From: Rhizobiales bacterium 65-79
GTDB lineage: Bacteria > Pseudomonadota > Alphaproteobacteria > Rhizobiales > Rhizobiaceae
DNA: 64,000 bases
Reading direction: 5' to 3'
NCBI GenBank assembly: GCA_001896885.1
Contig: MKRJ01000008.1
Span: forward strand, 248,001 to 312,000
A program made the position numbers and the translations under genes. The notes below the pieces were generated by a model. It saw only the letters and a program-made list of their open reading frames with translations, was not told where the DNA came from and searched no databases. Below are positions 32,255 to 42,026 of the stretch, one piece after another (positions within the stretch are counted from its first letter, which is position 1; the number at the start of each line of letters is the position of its first letter).

Positions 32255-33337
32255 CTACCTCAGCTTCAGGGTCGAAAGGCCGATCAGAGCCAGCATCACC
32301 GCGATGATCCAGAAGCGGATGACCACCTGGCTCTCGGTCCAGCCGAGTTTCTCGAAATGATGGTGGATGGGCGCCATCAGGAACACGCGGCGGCCGGTCA
32401 TCTTGAAATAGCCGACCTGGATGATGACCGACAGCGCCTCTGCGACGAACAGGCCGCCGATGATGGCGAGCACGATCTCGTGCTTGACGGCGACCGCCAC
32501 GGTGCCGATCAGGCCCCCGAGGGCAAGAGAACCGGTATCGCCCATGAAGATCGCCGCCGGCGGCGCGTTGAACCAGAGGAAGCCGAGCCCCGCGCCGATC
32601 ACGGAACCGAGGATGACGGCGAGTTCGCCCGTGCCGGGCACGAAATGGATCTGCAGATATTCGGCGAAGACGGCGTTGCCCGAAAGATAGGCGATGACGC
32701 CGAAGGACGCAGCCGCGATCATCACCGGAACGATCGCCAGCCCGTCGAGGCCGTCGGTGAGGTTGACGGCGTTGCCGCCCGCCACCATCACGAAGGCGCC
32801 GAAGGGAATGAAGAACCAGCCGAGATTGATGATCCATTCCTTGAAGAAGGGAAAGGTAAGCGACGAGGAAAAGGGCGGCTGTCCCTCGCGCATGATGAAC
32901 CAGGCCGCGATGCAGGCGATCAGGAACTCGATCGCGAGCCGCGCGCGTCCCGAAAAGCCGAGATGCGACTGCTTGGTCACCTTCAGGTAGTCGTCGTAGA
33001 GGCCGATCGCGCCGAACCCGACCGTCACCAGCAGCACCGTCCAGACATAGACGCTGGTGACGTTCGCCCAGAGGAGCGACGAGCCGATGATGCCCGAGAG
33101 GATCATCAGGCCGCCCATGGTCGGTGTGCCGGCCTTCTTGAAATGCGTCTGCGGACCGTCCGCCCGGATCGGCTGGCCCCTGCCCTGCCGAACGCGCAGG
33201 GAATTGATGATCGCCGGACCGAACATGAAGACGATGAGGGCGGCGGTGATCAGCGCCCCGCCGGTCCGGAAGGTGATGTAGCGGAAGACATTGAAGACCG
33301 AGACCCTGTCGGCCAGATCAACGAGCAAGGTGAGCAT
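32255..33337 (-). CDS. mraY: phospho-MurNAc-pentapeptide transferase
   Basis: A 360-residue membrane enzyme with about ten helices making lipid I from UDP-MurNAc-pentapeptide and undecaprenyl phosphate. Conserved active-site text: [57 protein letters not shown] and [13 protein letters not shown]. The chosen ATG at 33337 begins [16 protein letters not shown], matching the family; an in-frame ATG six codons earlier (33355) is possible, since both follow G-rich sequence. Complete. Confidence 0.95.
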   Translation of the reverse strand: MLTLLVDLADRVSVFNVFRYITFRTGGALITAALIVFMFGPAIINSLRVRQGRGQPIRADGPQTHFKKAGTPTMGGLMILSGIIGSSLLWANVTSVYVWTVLLVTVGFGAIGLYDDYLKVTKQSHLGFSGRARLAIEFLIACIAAWFIMREGQPPFSSSLTFPFFKEWIINLGWFFIPFGAFVMVAGGNAVNLTDGLDGLAIVPVMIAAASFGVIAYLSGNAVFAEYLQIHFVPGTGELAVILGSVIGAGLGFLWFNAPPAAIFMGDTGSLALGGLIGTVAVAVKHEIVLAIIGGLFVAEALSVIIQVGYFKMTGRRVFLMAPIHHHFEKLGWTESQVVIRFWIIAVMLALIGLSTLKLR

Positions 33338-33373
33338 CGAACCCCAATCCCCCAATGGCCGCCAGCGGCGCCC

Positions 33374-34795
33374 TCATTTGTGGCTTGCCGCCGGATAGTG
33401 CCGGACAAGCGCGTCGACCAGCCGCGAAAACCCCAACCCGTTCGACGATTTGACCATCACGGCGTCGCCCGGCCGGACCGTCTTGAGGAGGAGAGGAATG
33501 ATTTCCTCCACATTGTCACGATGTTGCTTGCGCATGCCTTGCGGCAGCTTTTCGGCCAGCGCCTTCATCTCCTTGCCGGCGAGCAGCACGATGTCGGTGC
33601 GCGTATCGGCGATCACGTCCGCCAGCGCCGAATGCAGTTCCTGCGAGTGCTGGCCGAGCTCCAGCATGTCGCCCAGCACCGCGATCCGTCGGCCGCCGTT
33701 TTCTACGTCGGCCGCGTCGAGCAGCTTGATCGCCGCCTGCATCGAGGCCGGATTGGCGTTGTAGCTCTCGTCGATCAGCGCGAATTCGCCCTTCGGATGC
33801 GTGAGACGCAGGCGCAGGCCGCGCCCGCGCTCCGCCGACAGGCCCCCAAGCGCTGCGGCGACCTTGTCGAGGTCCGCGCCCGCCAGATGCGCCGCGCCCA
33901 GCACCGCGAGCATGTTCTGCACCATGTGCCGGCCCGGAACGCCGATCTCCGCCTCGATCTCGCGCCCCGCGATGTTGGCGCTGATGCGTGAGGCGGTTGC
34001 CCCGAGCTCGCAGCTTTCGAGCCGATAGTCCGAACGGGGGTCCTCGCCGAAGCCCCTGATCTTCTTCACGCCAGCCGCCCTTGCAAGCTTCTGCAGAAGC
34101 GCGAAATGGGCGTCGTCACGATTGATGAGCGCGGCGCCGCCCGGCACGACGCCCTCGAATATCTCCGCCTTGGCGCGGGCGATCCCGGCGAGGTCCTTGA
34201 AGTAGCCGAGATGGGCCGCCGCGATCAGCGTCACGATCGCGATATGGGGGCGGACCAGCTTGACGAGCGGCCGGATCTCGCCCGGATGGTTCATGCCGAT
34301 CTCGAAGACGGCATAGTCGCAGTCGGCCGGCATGCGCGCGAGCGTCAGCGGCACGCCCCAGTGGTTGTTGAAGGATTTGTCGGAGGCATGCACCCTGCCC
34401 ACGCCCGAAAGGACGTGGCGCAGCGCTTCCTTGGTCGTCGTCTTGCCGGCCGAGCCGGTCACCGCGATGATTTTGGCCCGGCTGCGGGCGCGCGCCGCCT
34501 GGCCGAGTTTTTCGAGCGCCGCGAGCACATCCGGCACGACGATCATGGGCACGCTCAAGCGGCCGAGCGCCGGCAGTTTGGCTTCCGAGACCACGAGCAG
34601 CCCGGCGCCGGCCACATGCGCGGCGGTGGCGAAATCGTGGCCGTCGAGCCGCTCGCCCTTGATCGCGAAGAAGGCGTCGCCGCGGGAGAGCGTGCGCGTA
34701 TCGATCGAAATGCCGCCGACGCCGTCCGGCAGGCGGCCGAGCGGGCGGCCGCCCATCGCCTCGACCATGGCCTCGGAGTTCCAGAGATCGCTCAT
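33374..34795 (-). CDS. murF: UDP-N-acetylmuramoyl-tripeptide--D-alanyl-D-alanine ligase
   Basis: A 473-residue ligase adding D-Ala-D-Ala, completing the pentapeptide precursor. N-terminal domain [23 protein letters not shown]-like text, the ATP loop [55 protein letters not shown], and [11 protein letters not shown]; the C-terminal domain has [18 protein letters not shown] and [15 protein letters not shown]. Complete. It overlaps the murE stop by 4 bases and precedes mraY by 36 bases. Confidence 0.95.
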   Translation of the reverse strand: MSDLWNSEAMVEAMGGRPLGRLPDGVGGISIDTRTLSRGDAFFAIKGERLDGHDFATAAHVAGAGLLVVSEAKLPALGRLSVPMIVVPDVLAALEKLGQAARARSRAKIIAVTGSAGKTTTKEALRHVLSGVGRVHASDKSFNNHWGVPLTLARMPADCDYAVFEIGMNHPGEIRPLVKLVRPHIAIVTLIAAAHLGYFKDLAGIARAKAEIFEGVVPGGAALINRDDAHFALLQKLARAAGVKKIRGFGEDPRSDYRLESCELGATASRISANIAGREIEAEIGVPGRHMVQNMLAVLGAAHLAGADLDKVAAALGGLSAERGRGLRLRLTHPKGEFALIDESYNANPASMQAAIKLLDAADVENGGRRIAVLGDMLELGQHSQELHSALADVIADTRTDIVLLAGKEMKALAEKLPQGMRKQHRDNVEEIIPLLLKTVRPGDAVMVKSSNGLGFSRLVDALVRHYPAASHK

Positions 34796-36246
34796 GCGGC
34801 CACGCCCCTCAAGGCCGACCGGACCTCTTCGTGATCCGAGAAATGCAGGGTGCGGCCGGCGATGGTCTGGCCTTCCTCATGCCCCTTTCCCGCGACGATC
34901 AGCGTATCGCCGGCGTCGAGCATGCCGACGGCCGCGCGGATCGCCTCATGGCGGTCGCCGATCTCGATGGCGCCGGGCGCGGCGGCGAGGATCGCCGCGC
35001 GGATCGCGGCCGGCTCCTCGGAGCGCGGATTGTCGTCGGTCACGATGACGACGTCGGCGAGGCGGGAGGCGATCTCGCCCATGATCGGGCGCTTGCCGCG
35101 GTCGCGGTCGCCGCCGCAGCCGAAGACGACGACGACGCGCCCGGTGGTGAAGGGCCTCACCGCGGTCAGCACCTTTTCCAGCGCGTCGGGCTTGTGCGCG
35201 TAGTCGACATAGACCGGCGCGCCGGCGCCGGACGTGCCGACGAGTTCCAGCCGGCCTGAGGCGCCCTTCAGATGCTCGAGCGCGCCGAGCGCGGCTTCGG
35301 TGGTCGTGCCCGTCGCGATCGCGAGGCCCGCCGCGACCAGCGCGTTGGCGATCTGGAAATCGCCGGCAAGCGGCAGGTCGATCTCGTGGATGGCGCCCGC
35401 CGCCTCGATCTCCGCACGCTGCCGGTAGCGCTCATGCTCGACGCGCTTGAGGGTCAGGAACCGGCCCTTGCGTCCGACCGTCCTGACGTCGAGCCCGGCT
35501 TTCCGGGCGGCGTTTTCCGTCGCCTCGGACCACTGGTCGTCGGCGAAGACGATCGCAGGCGCGCCTTTCGGCAGCAGCGCCTCGAAAAGCCGCATCTTCA
35601 CCTTGTGGTAGTCCTCGACCGTCGGATGGTAGTCCATGTGGTCGCGGCCGAGATTGGTGAAGGCGCCGGCGGCGAGCCGGACGCCGTCGAGCCGCCGCTG
35701 GTCGAGCCCATGGCTCGACGCCTCCATCGCGGCGTGGGTGACGCCCGCCTCGGCGAGTTCCTTCAGAAGCCGGTGCAGGGCCACGGGATCGGGAGTGGTG
35801 AGCGAGCCGTATTCCTCGCGGCCGGGCGCGGCCACGCCGGTCGTGCCGATGCTGGCGGCGGGCTTGCCGTCCCGCTCCCAGATCTGCCGCGTGAAGGAGG
35901 CGACGGAAGTCTTGCCGCTGGTGCCGGTGACGGCCACCATCGTCCGCGGCTGCACGCCGAAGAAGCGGGCGGCCGAAAGCGCGAGCGCCAGCCTCGGATC
36001 GTCGACCGCGATGACCGGCACCGGCAGGTTCCCGACCCGGGCATCCCGGCCAGCGACCACTGCAACTGCGCCGCGCCGGACGGCATCGGCGGCATAGGCC
36101 GCGCCGTCCGCCTTGCTGCCGGCGAGCGCGAAAAAGAGATCGCCTGCGGCAATGCCGCGCGAGTCGGATCCGAGCCCACCGATCGGCAGGTCGCCGGGCG
36201 CGCCGCTGTCGGCGGGCAATATCCCGGCAAGGTCCCTCAGTTTCAT
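34792..36246 (-). CDS. murE: UDP-N-acetylmuramoyl-L-alanyl-D-glutamate--2,6-diaminopimelate ligase
   Basis: A 484-residue Mur ligase adding meso-diaminopimelate as the third residue. The DNPR motif that selects meso-DAP is present in [11 protein letters not shown]. The ATP loop reads [19 protein letters not shown], with Ser where many have Asn, and [20 protein letters not shown] holds the carbamylated-Lys segment. Three starts are in frame: 36246 is preferred because GGAG lies 4 bases upstream and the protein then starts [11 protein letters not shown] as in relatives; 36249 and 36270 are alternatives. Overlap with murF is 4 bases. Confidence 0.95.
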   Translation of the reverse strand: MKLRDLAGILPADSGAPGDLPIGGLGSDSRGIAAGDLFFALAGSKADGAAYAADAVRRGAVAVVAGRDARVGNLPVPVIAVDDPRLALALSAARFFGVQPRTMVAVTGTSGKTSVASFTRQIWERDGKPAASIGTTGVAAPGREEYGSLTTPDPVALHRLLKELAEAGVTHAAMEASSHGLDQRRLDGVRLAAGAFTNLGRDHMDYHPTVEDYHKVKMRLFEALLPKGAPAIVFADDQWSEATENAARKAGLDVRTVGRKGRFLTLKRVEHERYRQRAEIEAAGAIHEIDLPLAGDFQIANALVAAGLAIATGTTTEAALGALEHLKGASGRLELVGTSGAGAPVYVDYAHKPDALEKVLTAVRPFTTGRVVVVFGCGGDRDRGKRPIMGEIASRLADVVIVTDDNPRSEEPAAIRAAILAAAPGAIEIGDRHEAIRAAVGMLDAGDTLIVAGKGHEEGQTIAGRTLHFSDHEEVRSALRGVAA

Positions 36247-36288
36247 CATACTCCAATCATTCCGGGCCATCCCCTTGGCAAGCCGGAA

Positions 36289-38001
36289 TCAGTGATAAGA
36301 AACGAGCAAGGCCTGACTATCGTGGCCGAATTCGGGCTCCACGCCGAGCAGCGGAGCGGAGCGGCGGATGATGGCGCCGGCGGTCGGAGCGCAGTTCGCG
36401 CCGGCCGTCGCCGGCCAGCCGCCATAGGGCTTAGGCTCGTCGAGGATGACCAGCACGATGTATTGCGGGTCGTCGATCGGGAAGCCGGCCAGGAAGGCGT
36501 CGAAGTTCTTGTCATGCGCGTAGCGGCCGTTGACCACCTTGTCGGCGGTGCCGGTCTTGCCGCCGACGAAGAAACCGGGCACGGCCGCCTGCCGGCCCGA
36601 GCCTTTTTCCACGTTGAGCCGCAACAGGTAGCGCATCTCGGCGCTTGTCTGAGCTCTTAGCACCCGGCGCTCGAGCGGTCGCGCCTGTTCCTCCGTGCGC
36701 GGCAAGAGCGTCGGCGGGATGTAGATGCCTCCGTCCATGACCGCGGCGCCGGCAACCGCCGTCTGCAGCGGCGTCGTCGCCACGCCGTGGCCGAAGGCGA
36801 TGGTCATCTGGTTGAGCGGCTTCCACACGGCCGGCTGCATGGGCGTCGCCACTTCAGGCAGTTCGAGCGGCATCTTGGTAAGCAGCCCGAGCCTGGTGAG
36901 GAAGGCCTGGTGCTCGGGGATGCTGATCTTCTCGGCTTCCTTCGCCGTGCCGATGTTGGACGAGTAGATGAAGATCTCCGGGACGCTCAGTGATCGGCCC
37001 TTGGCGTGGTAGTCGTGGATGGTGAACCCGCCATAGTGGATCGGATGCGAAGCGTCGAAATGGTCGGTGATCTTCACGCGCCCGGAATCGAGTGCCATGG
37101 CGGTGGTGAACGTCTTGAAGGTCGACCCCATCTCGTAGACGCCGCCAGACATGCGGTTAAGCCGGTCCTTCTCATTGGCGTTGTAGGGATTGTTGGGATC
37201 GAAATCGGGCACCGAGGCCATGCCGAGTATTTCGCCGGTCTTCGCGTTGAGCACCACGCCGCCGGCCGCGATGGCGCGATAGCGTTGCATCGCCTGGACG
37301 ATCTCGTCATGGACGATATGCTGGATACGCAGGTCGATGGAAAGCCTGACGGGCTTGAGGTCCCTGGCCGTCGCGAGGCCGGTCTGCTGCAGCACGGCGA
37401 GCCCCTGGTCGTCGACCCATTTCTCCATCCCGGCAATGCCCTTGTTGTCGACGTTCACGAGGCCGACGATATGGGCGACCGTGGAGCCGGCCGGATAGAA
37501 ACGGCGCTTTTCGCTGCGAAACCCGATGCCCGGAATGCCGAGCGCGAGGATATCCGCCTCCTGTTTCGGCGTGAGCTGCCGCCTCAGCCAGACGAAGCCG
37601 GCCTTGCTGTTCAGCCGGTTGTAGGTCTGCTCGTAGTCGATATCAGGCAGAACCGTCGCCAGCTTGTCGATCGCCTCGTCGATGTCGACGATGCGGCGCG
37701 GCTCGGCATAGAGCGACGCCGTCTTGATGTCGGTCGCGAGCACCTCGCCGTTGCGGTCGACGATGTCCGGCCGCGCTGCCGTGGGACGTCCTGCGGGCGG
37801 ACCGTTGTCCTCGGGCTGATGCGTGCCGTAATAGACGAGCCGGCCCGCCATCACGGCATAGACGCCGAAAAAGATCGACATCGTCATGACGATGCGGTTT
37901 TTCGTGCGCCCGCCGCCCGACTTGCGCATGCCGTCCATGACGATGGGAGCGTCCGCTCCGCCGGTCTCCGCCTTGCGCCACCGCCTCAGCCAGCCCATCA
38001 T
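36289..38001 (-). CDS. ftsI: peptidoglycan transpeptidase FtsI (PBP3)
   Basis: A 570-residue class B penicillin-binding protein. One membrane helix near residues 35-55 (IVMTMSIFFGVYAVMAGRLVY), the PBP dimerisation domain with RPDIVDRNGEVLATDIKT, then the transpeptidase domain with the nucleophile motif MGSTFKTFTTAMALDSG (SxxK), SSN in IFIYSSNIGTAKEAEK and the KTGT motif in FVGGKTGTADKVVNG. It crosslinks septal peptidoglycan with FtsW. Overlaps the ftsL stop by 4 bases. A 42-base gap separates it from murE. Confidence 0.95.
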   Translation of the reverse strand: MMGWLRRWRKAETGGADAPIVMDGMRKSGGGRTKNRIVMTMSIFFGVYAVMAGRLVYYGTHQPEDNGPPAGRPTAARPDIVDRNGEVLATDIKTASLYAEPRRIVDIDEAIDKLATVLPDIDYEQTYNRLNSKAGFVWLRRQLTPKQEADILALGIPGIGFRSEKRRFYPAGSTVAHIVGLVNVDNKGIAGMEKWVDDQGLAVLQQTGLATARDLKPVRLSIDLRIQHIVHDEIVQAMQRYRAIAAGGVVLNAKTGEILGMASVPDFDPNNPYNANEKDRLNRMSGGVYEMGSTFKTFTTAMALDSGRVKITDHFDASHPIHYGGFTIHDYHAKGRSLSVPEIFIYSSNIGTAKEAEKISIPEHQAFLTRLGLLTKMPLELPEVATPMQPAVWKPLNQMTIAFGHGVATTPLQTAVAGAAVMDGGIYIPPTLLPRTEEQARPLERRVLRAQTSAEMRYLLRLNVEKGSGRQAAVPGFFVGGKTGTADKVVNGRYAHDKNFDAFLAGFPIDDPQYIVLVILDEPKPYGGWPATAGANCAPTAGAIIRRSAPLLGVEPEFGHDSQALLVSYH

Positions 38002-38360
38002 GGCTTCACCCCGCCGGTCACGATCTTGTCCGTTCCGTTCCGCGCCACCGTCGTGCCGTCGCCGGGCGGACTCGGCGGCCGCATCGGCAAATCGTCGAGC
38101 GTGACGATCTGGTTCGCCTCCACGGGCTTCAGCTGCAACTGGTCGGAATAGACGTCGACCAGCTTCTGCAGGCGGCCGGGCCGCGACAGCAGGCTCCAGT
38201 CGGCCTTCAGGAGATCGATCGTCTCCCCTTCCAGCCGGATCTGGGTCTTCATGTGGTTGATCGCGTCGAGCTGGTCTTCCGCCCCGCGCTTGACCTGGTA
38301 GGTGTAGGCGGCCGCGGCGACCATGACGGCTATCAGAACGGTGTCGGTGGTGCGGAACAC
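37998..38360 (-). CDS. ftsL: cell division protein FtsL
   Basis: A 120-residue bitopic division protein. A membrane helix (TDTVLIAVMVAAAAYTYQVK) at about 6-25 is followed by a coiled coil with leucine spacing (EDQLDAINHMKTQIRLEGETIDLLKADWSLL), then a Pro-rich end. It forms a complex with FtsQ and FtsB-type proteins to activate FtsW/I. The GTG at 38360 follows GGAGAGG at the end of rsmH and is 5 bases past its stop. Position between rsmH and ftsI is diagnostic. Confidence 0.88.
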   Translation of the reverse strand: MFRTTDTVLIAVMVAAAAYTYQVKRGAEDQLDAINHMKTQIRLEGETIDLLKADWSLLSRPGRLQKLVDVYSDQLQLKPVEANQIVTLDDLPMRPPSPPGDGTTVARNGTDKIVTGGVKP

Positions 38361-38365
38361 GGGAA

Positions 38366-39385
38366 CTACCTCTCCGCCGCGGGCCGGATTTCCGGCAGTC
38401 TCGGCAATGTGAAAATCGACAGATCCGTGGTACGCGCCGGCTCGGCGGTGCGCACCGCCGCGCGCAACTTGGCCGAGCGCGCGCGGGCGTTCAGCGCGGT
38501 CTCTTCCTCGGAGGGCACGACGACTCGCGCAGGCCTCTCGAAGGTCGGCGGCAGCGCGACCTGCTCCGGCAGATGTCGCGATACGGAGGCAGCCGTCGAG
38601 CGGTCCGCGAGGAAGCGCTTGACGATGCGATCCTCGAGCGAATGGAAGGACACCACGGCCAGCCGGCCGCCCGGCTTGAGGATGCGTTCCGCGGCGAAGA
38701 GCGCCGCCGCCAGTTCGCCGAGTTCGTCGTTGACGAAGATCCGCAGCGCCTGGAAGACCCGCGTCGCCGGATGGATTCTTTCCTTGGGGTTGTTGCCGAC
38801 GAGGTTCTCGATCGCGCGGGCGAGGTCGCTCGTAGTGGCGAAGGGCTTTTCGGCGCGCCGCCTTCCGATCATCCGGGCGATGCGCCCTGCATGTCGCTCC
38901 TCGCCCAGGATGCCGAATATGCGGGCGAGATCGCCCGCCTTGAACGAGTTGACCACGTCGGCCGCGCTCGGGCCGGCCTGCGCCATGCGCATGTCGAGCG
39001 GCCCCTCCTGCCGGAAGGAGAAGCCGCGTTCGGCCTGGTCGACCTGCATGGAGGACACGCCGATGTCGAGCACGACGCCGTCGACAGGTCCGCCCGAAAG
39101 CCGATCGAGTTGCGAGAAGGCCCCCTCGACCAGGCGCAGCCTCCCGCCGGAAGCCGTTTCGAGCGGGCGCCCCGCGGCGACCGCGTCCGGATCGCGGTCG
39201 ATGGCGACGACGCTGGCGCCTCTTTCGAGGAGCGCGCTGGTATAACCGCCGGCGCCGAAGGTCCCGTCGATGATGGTCTTGCCGGCAGCCGGCTGGAGCG
39301 CCTCCAGGACTTCGGAAAGGAGAACCGGAATGTGGCGGGCCGGTCCGCCACCGGCGTCGTTCGAGCCGCCGGGGCCCGCCGTCAT
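38366..39385 (-). CDS. rsmH: 16S rRNA (cytosine(1402)-N(4))-methyltransferase
   Basis: A 339-residue RsmH (MraW) that N4-methylates C1402 of 16S rRNA. Text: [16 protein letters not shown] at the N-terminus, SAM motif [64 protein letters not shown], and [24 protein letters not shown]. The ATG overlaps the mraZ stop by 4 bases; the frame continues further upstream as an artefact of mraZ antiframes. Complete. Confidence 0.95.
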   Translation of the reverse strand: MTAGPGGSNDAGGGPARHIPVLLSEVLEALQPAAGKTIIDGTFGAGGYTSALLERGASVVAIDRDPDAVAAGRPLETASGGRLRLVEGAFSQLDRLSGGPVDGVVLDIGVSSMQVDQAERGFSFRQEGPLDMRMAQAGPSAADVVNSFKAGDLARIFGILGEERHAGRIARMIGRRRAEKPFATTSDLARAIENLVGNNPKERIHPATRVFQALRIFVNDELGELAAALFAAERILKPGGRLAVVSFHSLEDRIVKRFLADRSTAASVSRHLPEQVALPPTFERPARVVVPSEEETALNARARSAKLRAAVRTAEPARTTDLSIFTLPRLPEIRPAAER

Positions 39386-39852
39386 TCCGATTCTCCAGCC
39401 TGCCATGCCCTGGCGGCCGATTTCCGAAGCCGAAGAAGCCGGGAACGGACCTCCGCGCCATGCGCCCGCAGTCTTTCCGGTTCCCATATCTGGAAGAAAT
39501 TGCCGCGACCGAGGAAGGCCGCCTCCGCTCCGATGCCGGTATGCTCGCGGATGAAGTCCGTCACCATGATGCGCCCGTCGGGATCCAGCTTCAGGAACAT
39601 TCCGTCGCCATGGCAAAAGAAGGAGATATCGTCCGCCGTGCCGGCAAGCGGATCCTCCGCCGCGATCTTCGCCTCGAAACGGTCGAGAAGATCCGGGCCG
39701 CCGACATCCATCGACGGCGTGTCGAGCGTCCGCAGCGCGTAGAGTTCCTGATAGCCGCGCTTCTGCAGCACCATGCGGAAATGGGCCGGCACAGAAACCC
39801 GCCCCTTGGCGTCGATGCGATTGATCGCGCTGGACAGGAAGCGGTCCATCAT
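39382..39852 (-). CDS. mraZ: transcriptional regulator MraZ
   Basis: A 156-residue protein with two tandem AbrB-like domains that form a ring-shaped repressor of the dcw operon. Conserved text: [21 protein letters not shown] near the start (first DxKGR motif) and [20 protein letters not shown] (second), followed by [18 protein letters not shown]. It heads the division cluster. Three TGGG repeats at 10-bp spacing near 40020-40043 overlap the likely promoter 170-200 bases upstream, which fits autoregulation. The leader between that promoter and the ATG is unusually long. Confidence 0.94.
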   Translation of the reverse strand: MMDRFLSSAINRIDAKGRVSVPAHFRMVLQKRGYQELYALRTLDTPSMDVGGPDLLDRFEAKIAAEDPLAGTADDISFFCHGDGMFLKLDPDGRIMVTDFIREHTGIGAEAAFLGRGNFFQIWEPERLRAHGAEVRSRLLRLRKSAARAWQAGESE

Positions 39853-40019
39853 CGGTCGCGCCCGCTTTGTCCGCTGATCCCACCCCGCCCAGGCCGCACG
39901 CCGGTTCTCCCATTCGCGGTTCCGCGTTTCCGGCAGGCGAACGAAGCCCGGCGGCCGCGCGGCCTGCCTGGCCTTTGCGTCCCCTGCCCTGTGCTGAAAC
40001 GATCGATTGACTGGTCGAA

Positions 40020-40043
40020 TGGGATAACATGGGACAAAATGGG
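40020..40043. promoter_or_regulatory. MraZ box: three TGGG repeats at 10-bp spacing
   Basis: On the plus strand TGGG begins at 40020, 40030 and 40040, each exactly ten bases apart. MraZ boxes are defined as TGGGN repeats with 5-base spacers, so the match is close. They read on the strand opposite to mraZ. They coincide with the candidate promoter at 40021-40049. Confidence 0.65.
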
Positions 40044-40049
40044 CGTCAA
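40021..40049 (-). promoter_or_regulatory. candidate dcw (mraZ) promoter
   Basis: On the reverse strand a TTGACG box (40049-40044) and TATCCC (40026-40021) are separated by 17 bases, the sigma-70-like layout of alphaproteobacteria. All three CCCA repeats (reverse of TGGG) lie between or on these boxes, so MraZ binding here would block RNA polymerase. The -10 is weak by enterobacterial standards. The leader to mraZ would be about 160 bases. Confidence 0.55.
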
Positions 40050-40310
40050 CGGGAACAGCGGCAGTCGAGGCGGTCCGGACGCGTCGGCGCGCCGGACTTC
40101 GACCGGTTCAGGGATTTATCGGTCATTAAGCCTAATGATCCGTTTATTCGCGGCTCGCCGCGCTCCCGGAATTTTGTTGCCTGCAAGCTGCTGAATATGG
40201 AACAAAAAGCCCGGTCGCGAATTAACGGCGCCGGGCAGGCGTTTTTTGCGCATGCTCCGTCGACGCGCCGGCAATTCCCGCCGGCGGACCATCATTCAGG
40301 AGAGATTCCC

Positions 40311-40496
40311 ATGAAGAAGCTGCTTATCGGTGCCTTTGCCCTCTCGCTCGCCGGCGCGTTCGCGCCGGGCGCGGCCTCGGCCGCGACGGTCACGAAGGTC
40401 ATCGTCAAGCATCCGCATCCGCATTGCCGCACGGTGCGCACGACCGTCTGGCGCCATCACCACAAGGTCGTCACCGTCAAGAAGGTCTGCCGCTAG
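40311..40496 (+). CDS. small His/Arg-rich secreted peptide
   Basis: 61 residues: signal peptide MKKLLIGAFALSLAGAF with likely cleavage after ASA, then a basic mature peptide, VTKVIVKHPHPHCRTVRTTV followed by WRHHHKVVTVKKVCR. AGGAGA lies 7 bases before the ATG. Six His and two Cys in about 35 mature residues suggest metal binding or a disulfide (inference). Similar short Val/His/Lys-rich exported peptides are common in rhizobia but unnamed. The longer frame starting at 40029 is not supported. Confidence 0.65.
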   Translation: MKKLLIGAFALSLAGAFAPGAASAATVTKVIVKHPHPHCRTVRTTVWRHHHKVVTVKKVCR

Positions 40497-40616
40497 AACG
40501 GCTCGAGCCTGTCCTGCCTGCCGGTTTGCCCGGCGGGCATCCTCCCTCTTCCCGACTTGCCAGCCTCGCCGCCCGCCGCCATAGGTGCCGGAAGGACGAA
40601 GCGGGAGAGTCGGTCC

Positions 40617-41726
40617 ATGGAAAAGACCTCGAGCCGGCTGGCTGCGGAAGCCATCCATCTGCGGCGGCACGGAGAGCTTGCGAAGGGCGATCCGGTCGCG
40701 CTGCCGCTGGTCATGACTTCGATGTATCACCTGCCGGGCGACCCGGCGGGTTTTCGCCAGTACGGCCGCTTCGACAACCCCACCTGGCAGGCCGTCGAGA
40801 CCCTGCTCGGCCACATCGAGGAGGCCGAGGCACTTGCCTTTCCTTCCGGCATGGGAGCGATCTCGGCGGTCTTCTTCTCGCTGCTCAGATCCGGCGACCG
40901 CGTCCTTCTGCCCGCCGACGGCTATTACACGACGCGCGTTCTTGCCGAACGCTTCCTGAAGCCGCTCGGCGTCGATCACGATCTCCGGCCGACCGCTTCC
41001 TTCGGTGAAGGCGCTTTCGACGGATACCGGCTCGTCTTCGTCGAGACGCCGTCCAATCCCGGCCTCGACATCTGCGACATCGCCGCCGTGGCTTCCGCCG
41101 CCCATGCCGCCGGGGCAGTCGTCGTCGCCGACAACACCACGATGACGCCGCTCGGCCAGCGGCCGCTCGACCTTGGCGCGGATGTGGTCGTGGCGGCCGA
41201 CACCAAGGCGCCGAACGGCCATTCCGACGCGCTTTTCGGCCATGTCGCCAGCCGCGATGCGACGATCACGAAAGCGGTTGCTGAATGGCGGAAGCTTTCC
41301 GGCGCCATTCCCGGTCCCTTCGAGGCATGGCTGGTCCATCGCGGGCTGGAGACGCTCGAAATCCGCTTCGACCGTATGTGCTCGACGGCGGAGCTTCTGG
41401 CGCCGCGCCTTGCCGCGCATCCGGCCGTGAAGGCGCTCCGCTATCCCGGCCTCGACGGTGATCCCTCGCACAATCTGGCGCGGGCGCAGATGGAGCGCTT
41501 CGGCTTCATGATCGGGCTGACGCTGGAATCGGAAGCCGCCGCCGAGCGTTTCATCGATGGCTGCGAATTCCTGCAGCCGGCCACCTCCTTCGGCGGCGTG
41601 CACAGTTCGGCGGAGCGTCGCGCGCGCTGGGGCGATGCGGTCGGTTCCGGCTTCGTCAGGCTGTCCGTCGGATGCGAGCCGGCGGAAGAGTTGTGGAAGG
41701 CGCTGAACGAGGCGCTGGACGGATAA
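40617..41726 (+). CDS. cystathionine gamma-lyase/synthase family PLP enzyme
   Basis: A 369-residue Cys/Met metabolism enzyme starting at the ATG after GGGAGAG. Family text: PLVMTSMYHLPGDPAGFRQYGR, FDNPTWQAVETLL, FPSGMGAISAVFFSLLRSGD, ETPSNPGLDICDI, and the PLP lysine in AADTKAPNGHSDALFGHV, where many relatives have TKYxxGHSD. ATSFGGVHSSAERRARW near the end matches substrate-binding Ser and Arg. It breaks or makes cystathionine-type thioethers; the exact direction cannot be read from sequence. It stands alone, upstream of a ParDE pair on the other strand. Confidence 0.85.
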   Translation: MEKTSSRLAAEAIHLRRHGELAKGDPVALPLVMTSMYHLPGDPAGFRQYGRFDNPTWQAVETLLGHIEEAEALAFPSGMGAISAVFFSLLRSGDRVLLPADGYYTTRVLAERFLKPLGVDHDLRPTASFGEGAFDGYRLVFVETPSNPGLDICDIAAVASAAHAAGAVVVADNTTMTPLGQRPLDLGADVVVAADTKAPNGHSDALFGHVASRDATITKAVAEWRKLSGAIPGPFEAWLVHRGLETLEIRFDRMCSTAELLAPRLAAHPAVKALRYPGLDGDPSHNLARAQMERFGFMIGLTLESEAAAERFIDGCEFLQPATSFGGVHSSAERRARWGDAVGSGFVRLSVGCEPAEELWKALNEALDG

Positions 41727-41738
41727 GCTCCTCTGGCA

Positions 41739-42026
41739 TCACAAATGCCCGGCTGTTATGTGCCTATGGCCATGAAAGACGCGGACGATCTCGATGCCTT
41801 CCTCTGTCACCCGGTAGAGCGCAACATAGTCCGCAACAACGACATGCTGTATGCCCGGCATGATGTCCTCTCTTTCTATGCCGAGATGAGGAAAGTGCGT
41901 TAGCCGCAGCCATTTTTCATGGAAAGCTTCGACCAGACGGGCCGCGGCAGGGGGACTACGCTCCGCCAGATAGTCGCCGATCTGTTCGATGTCCTCCTCG
42001 GCGCGGGGAAGAAGATAGTAGATCAT
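41739..42026 (-). CDS. parE: ParE family toxin (RelE/ParE fold)
   Basis: A 95-residue toxin beginning MIYYLLPRAEEDIEQIGDYL, with RLVEAFHEKWLRLTHFPHLG, VVVADYVALYRVTEEGIEI and VRVFHGHR at the end, the standard ParE/RelE fold text. ParE proteins poison DNA gyrase; some relatives cleave mRNA, so the target is not proven. The start overlaps the parD stop by 4 bases. The pair is a self-contained toxin-antitoxin unit. Confidence 0.85.
   Translation of the reverse strand: MIYYLLPRAEEDIEQIGDYLAERSPPAAARLVEAFHEKWLRLTHFPHLGIEREDIMPGIQHVVVADYVALYRVTEEGIEIVRVFHGHRHITAGHL

Larger units (their letters stand above)
39853..40310. other. 458-base region between mraZ and a divergent small gene
   Basis: Holds the mraZ promoter with its repeats (above) and a dyad CATTA-AGCC-TAATG at about 40123-40136. 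Further on, GCCCGG and CCGGGC near 40210-40240 flank a 16-base spacer and are followed shortly by a T-run, a poor terminator-like pattern. I see no gene in it. Confidence 0.45.

Noticed and set aside
31016-33991. A 991-codon plus-strand frame over murD-mraY-murF
   Set aside because: Same shadow effect; composition lacks any domain and all underlying sense genes are certain.
40557-40617. Earlier start for the PLP enzyme
   Set aside because: Pro/Ala-rich leader without function; the ATG at 40617 follows a good ribosome site.
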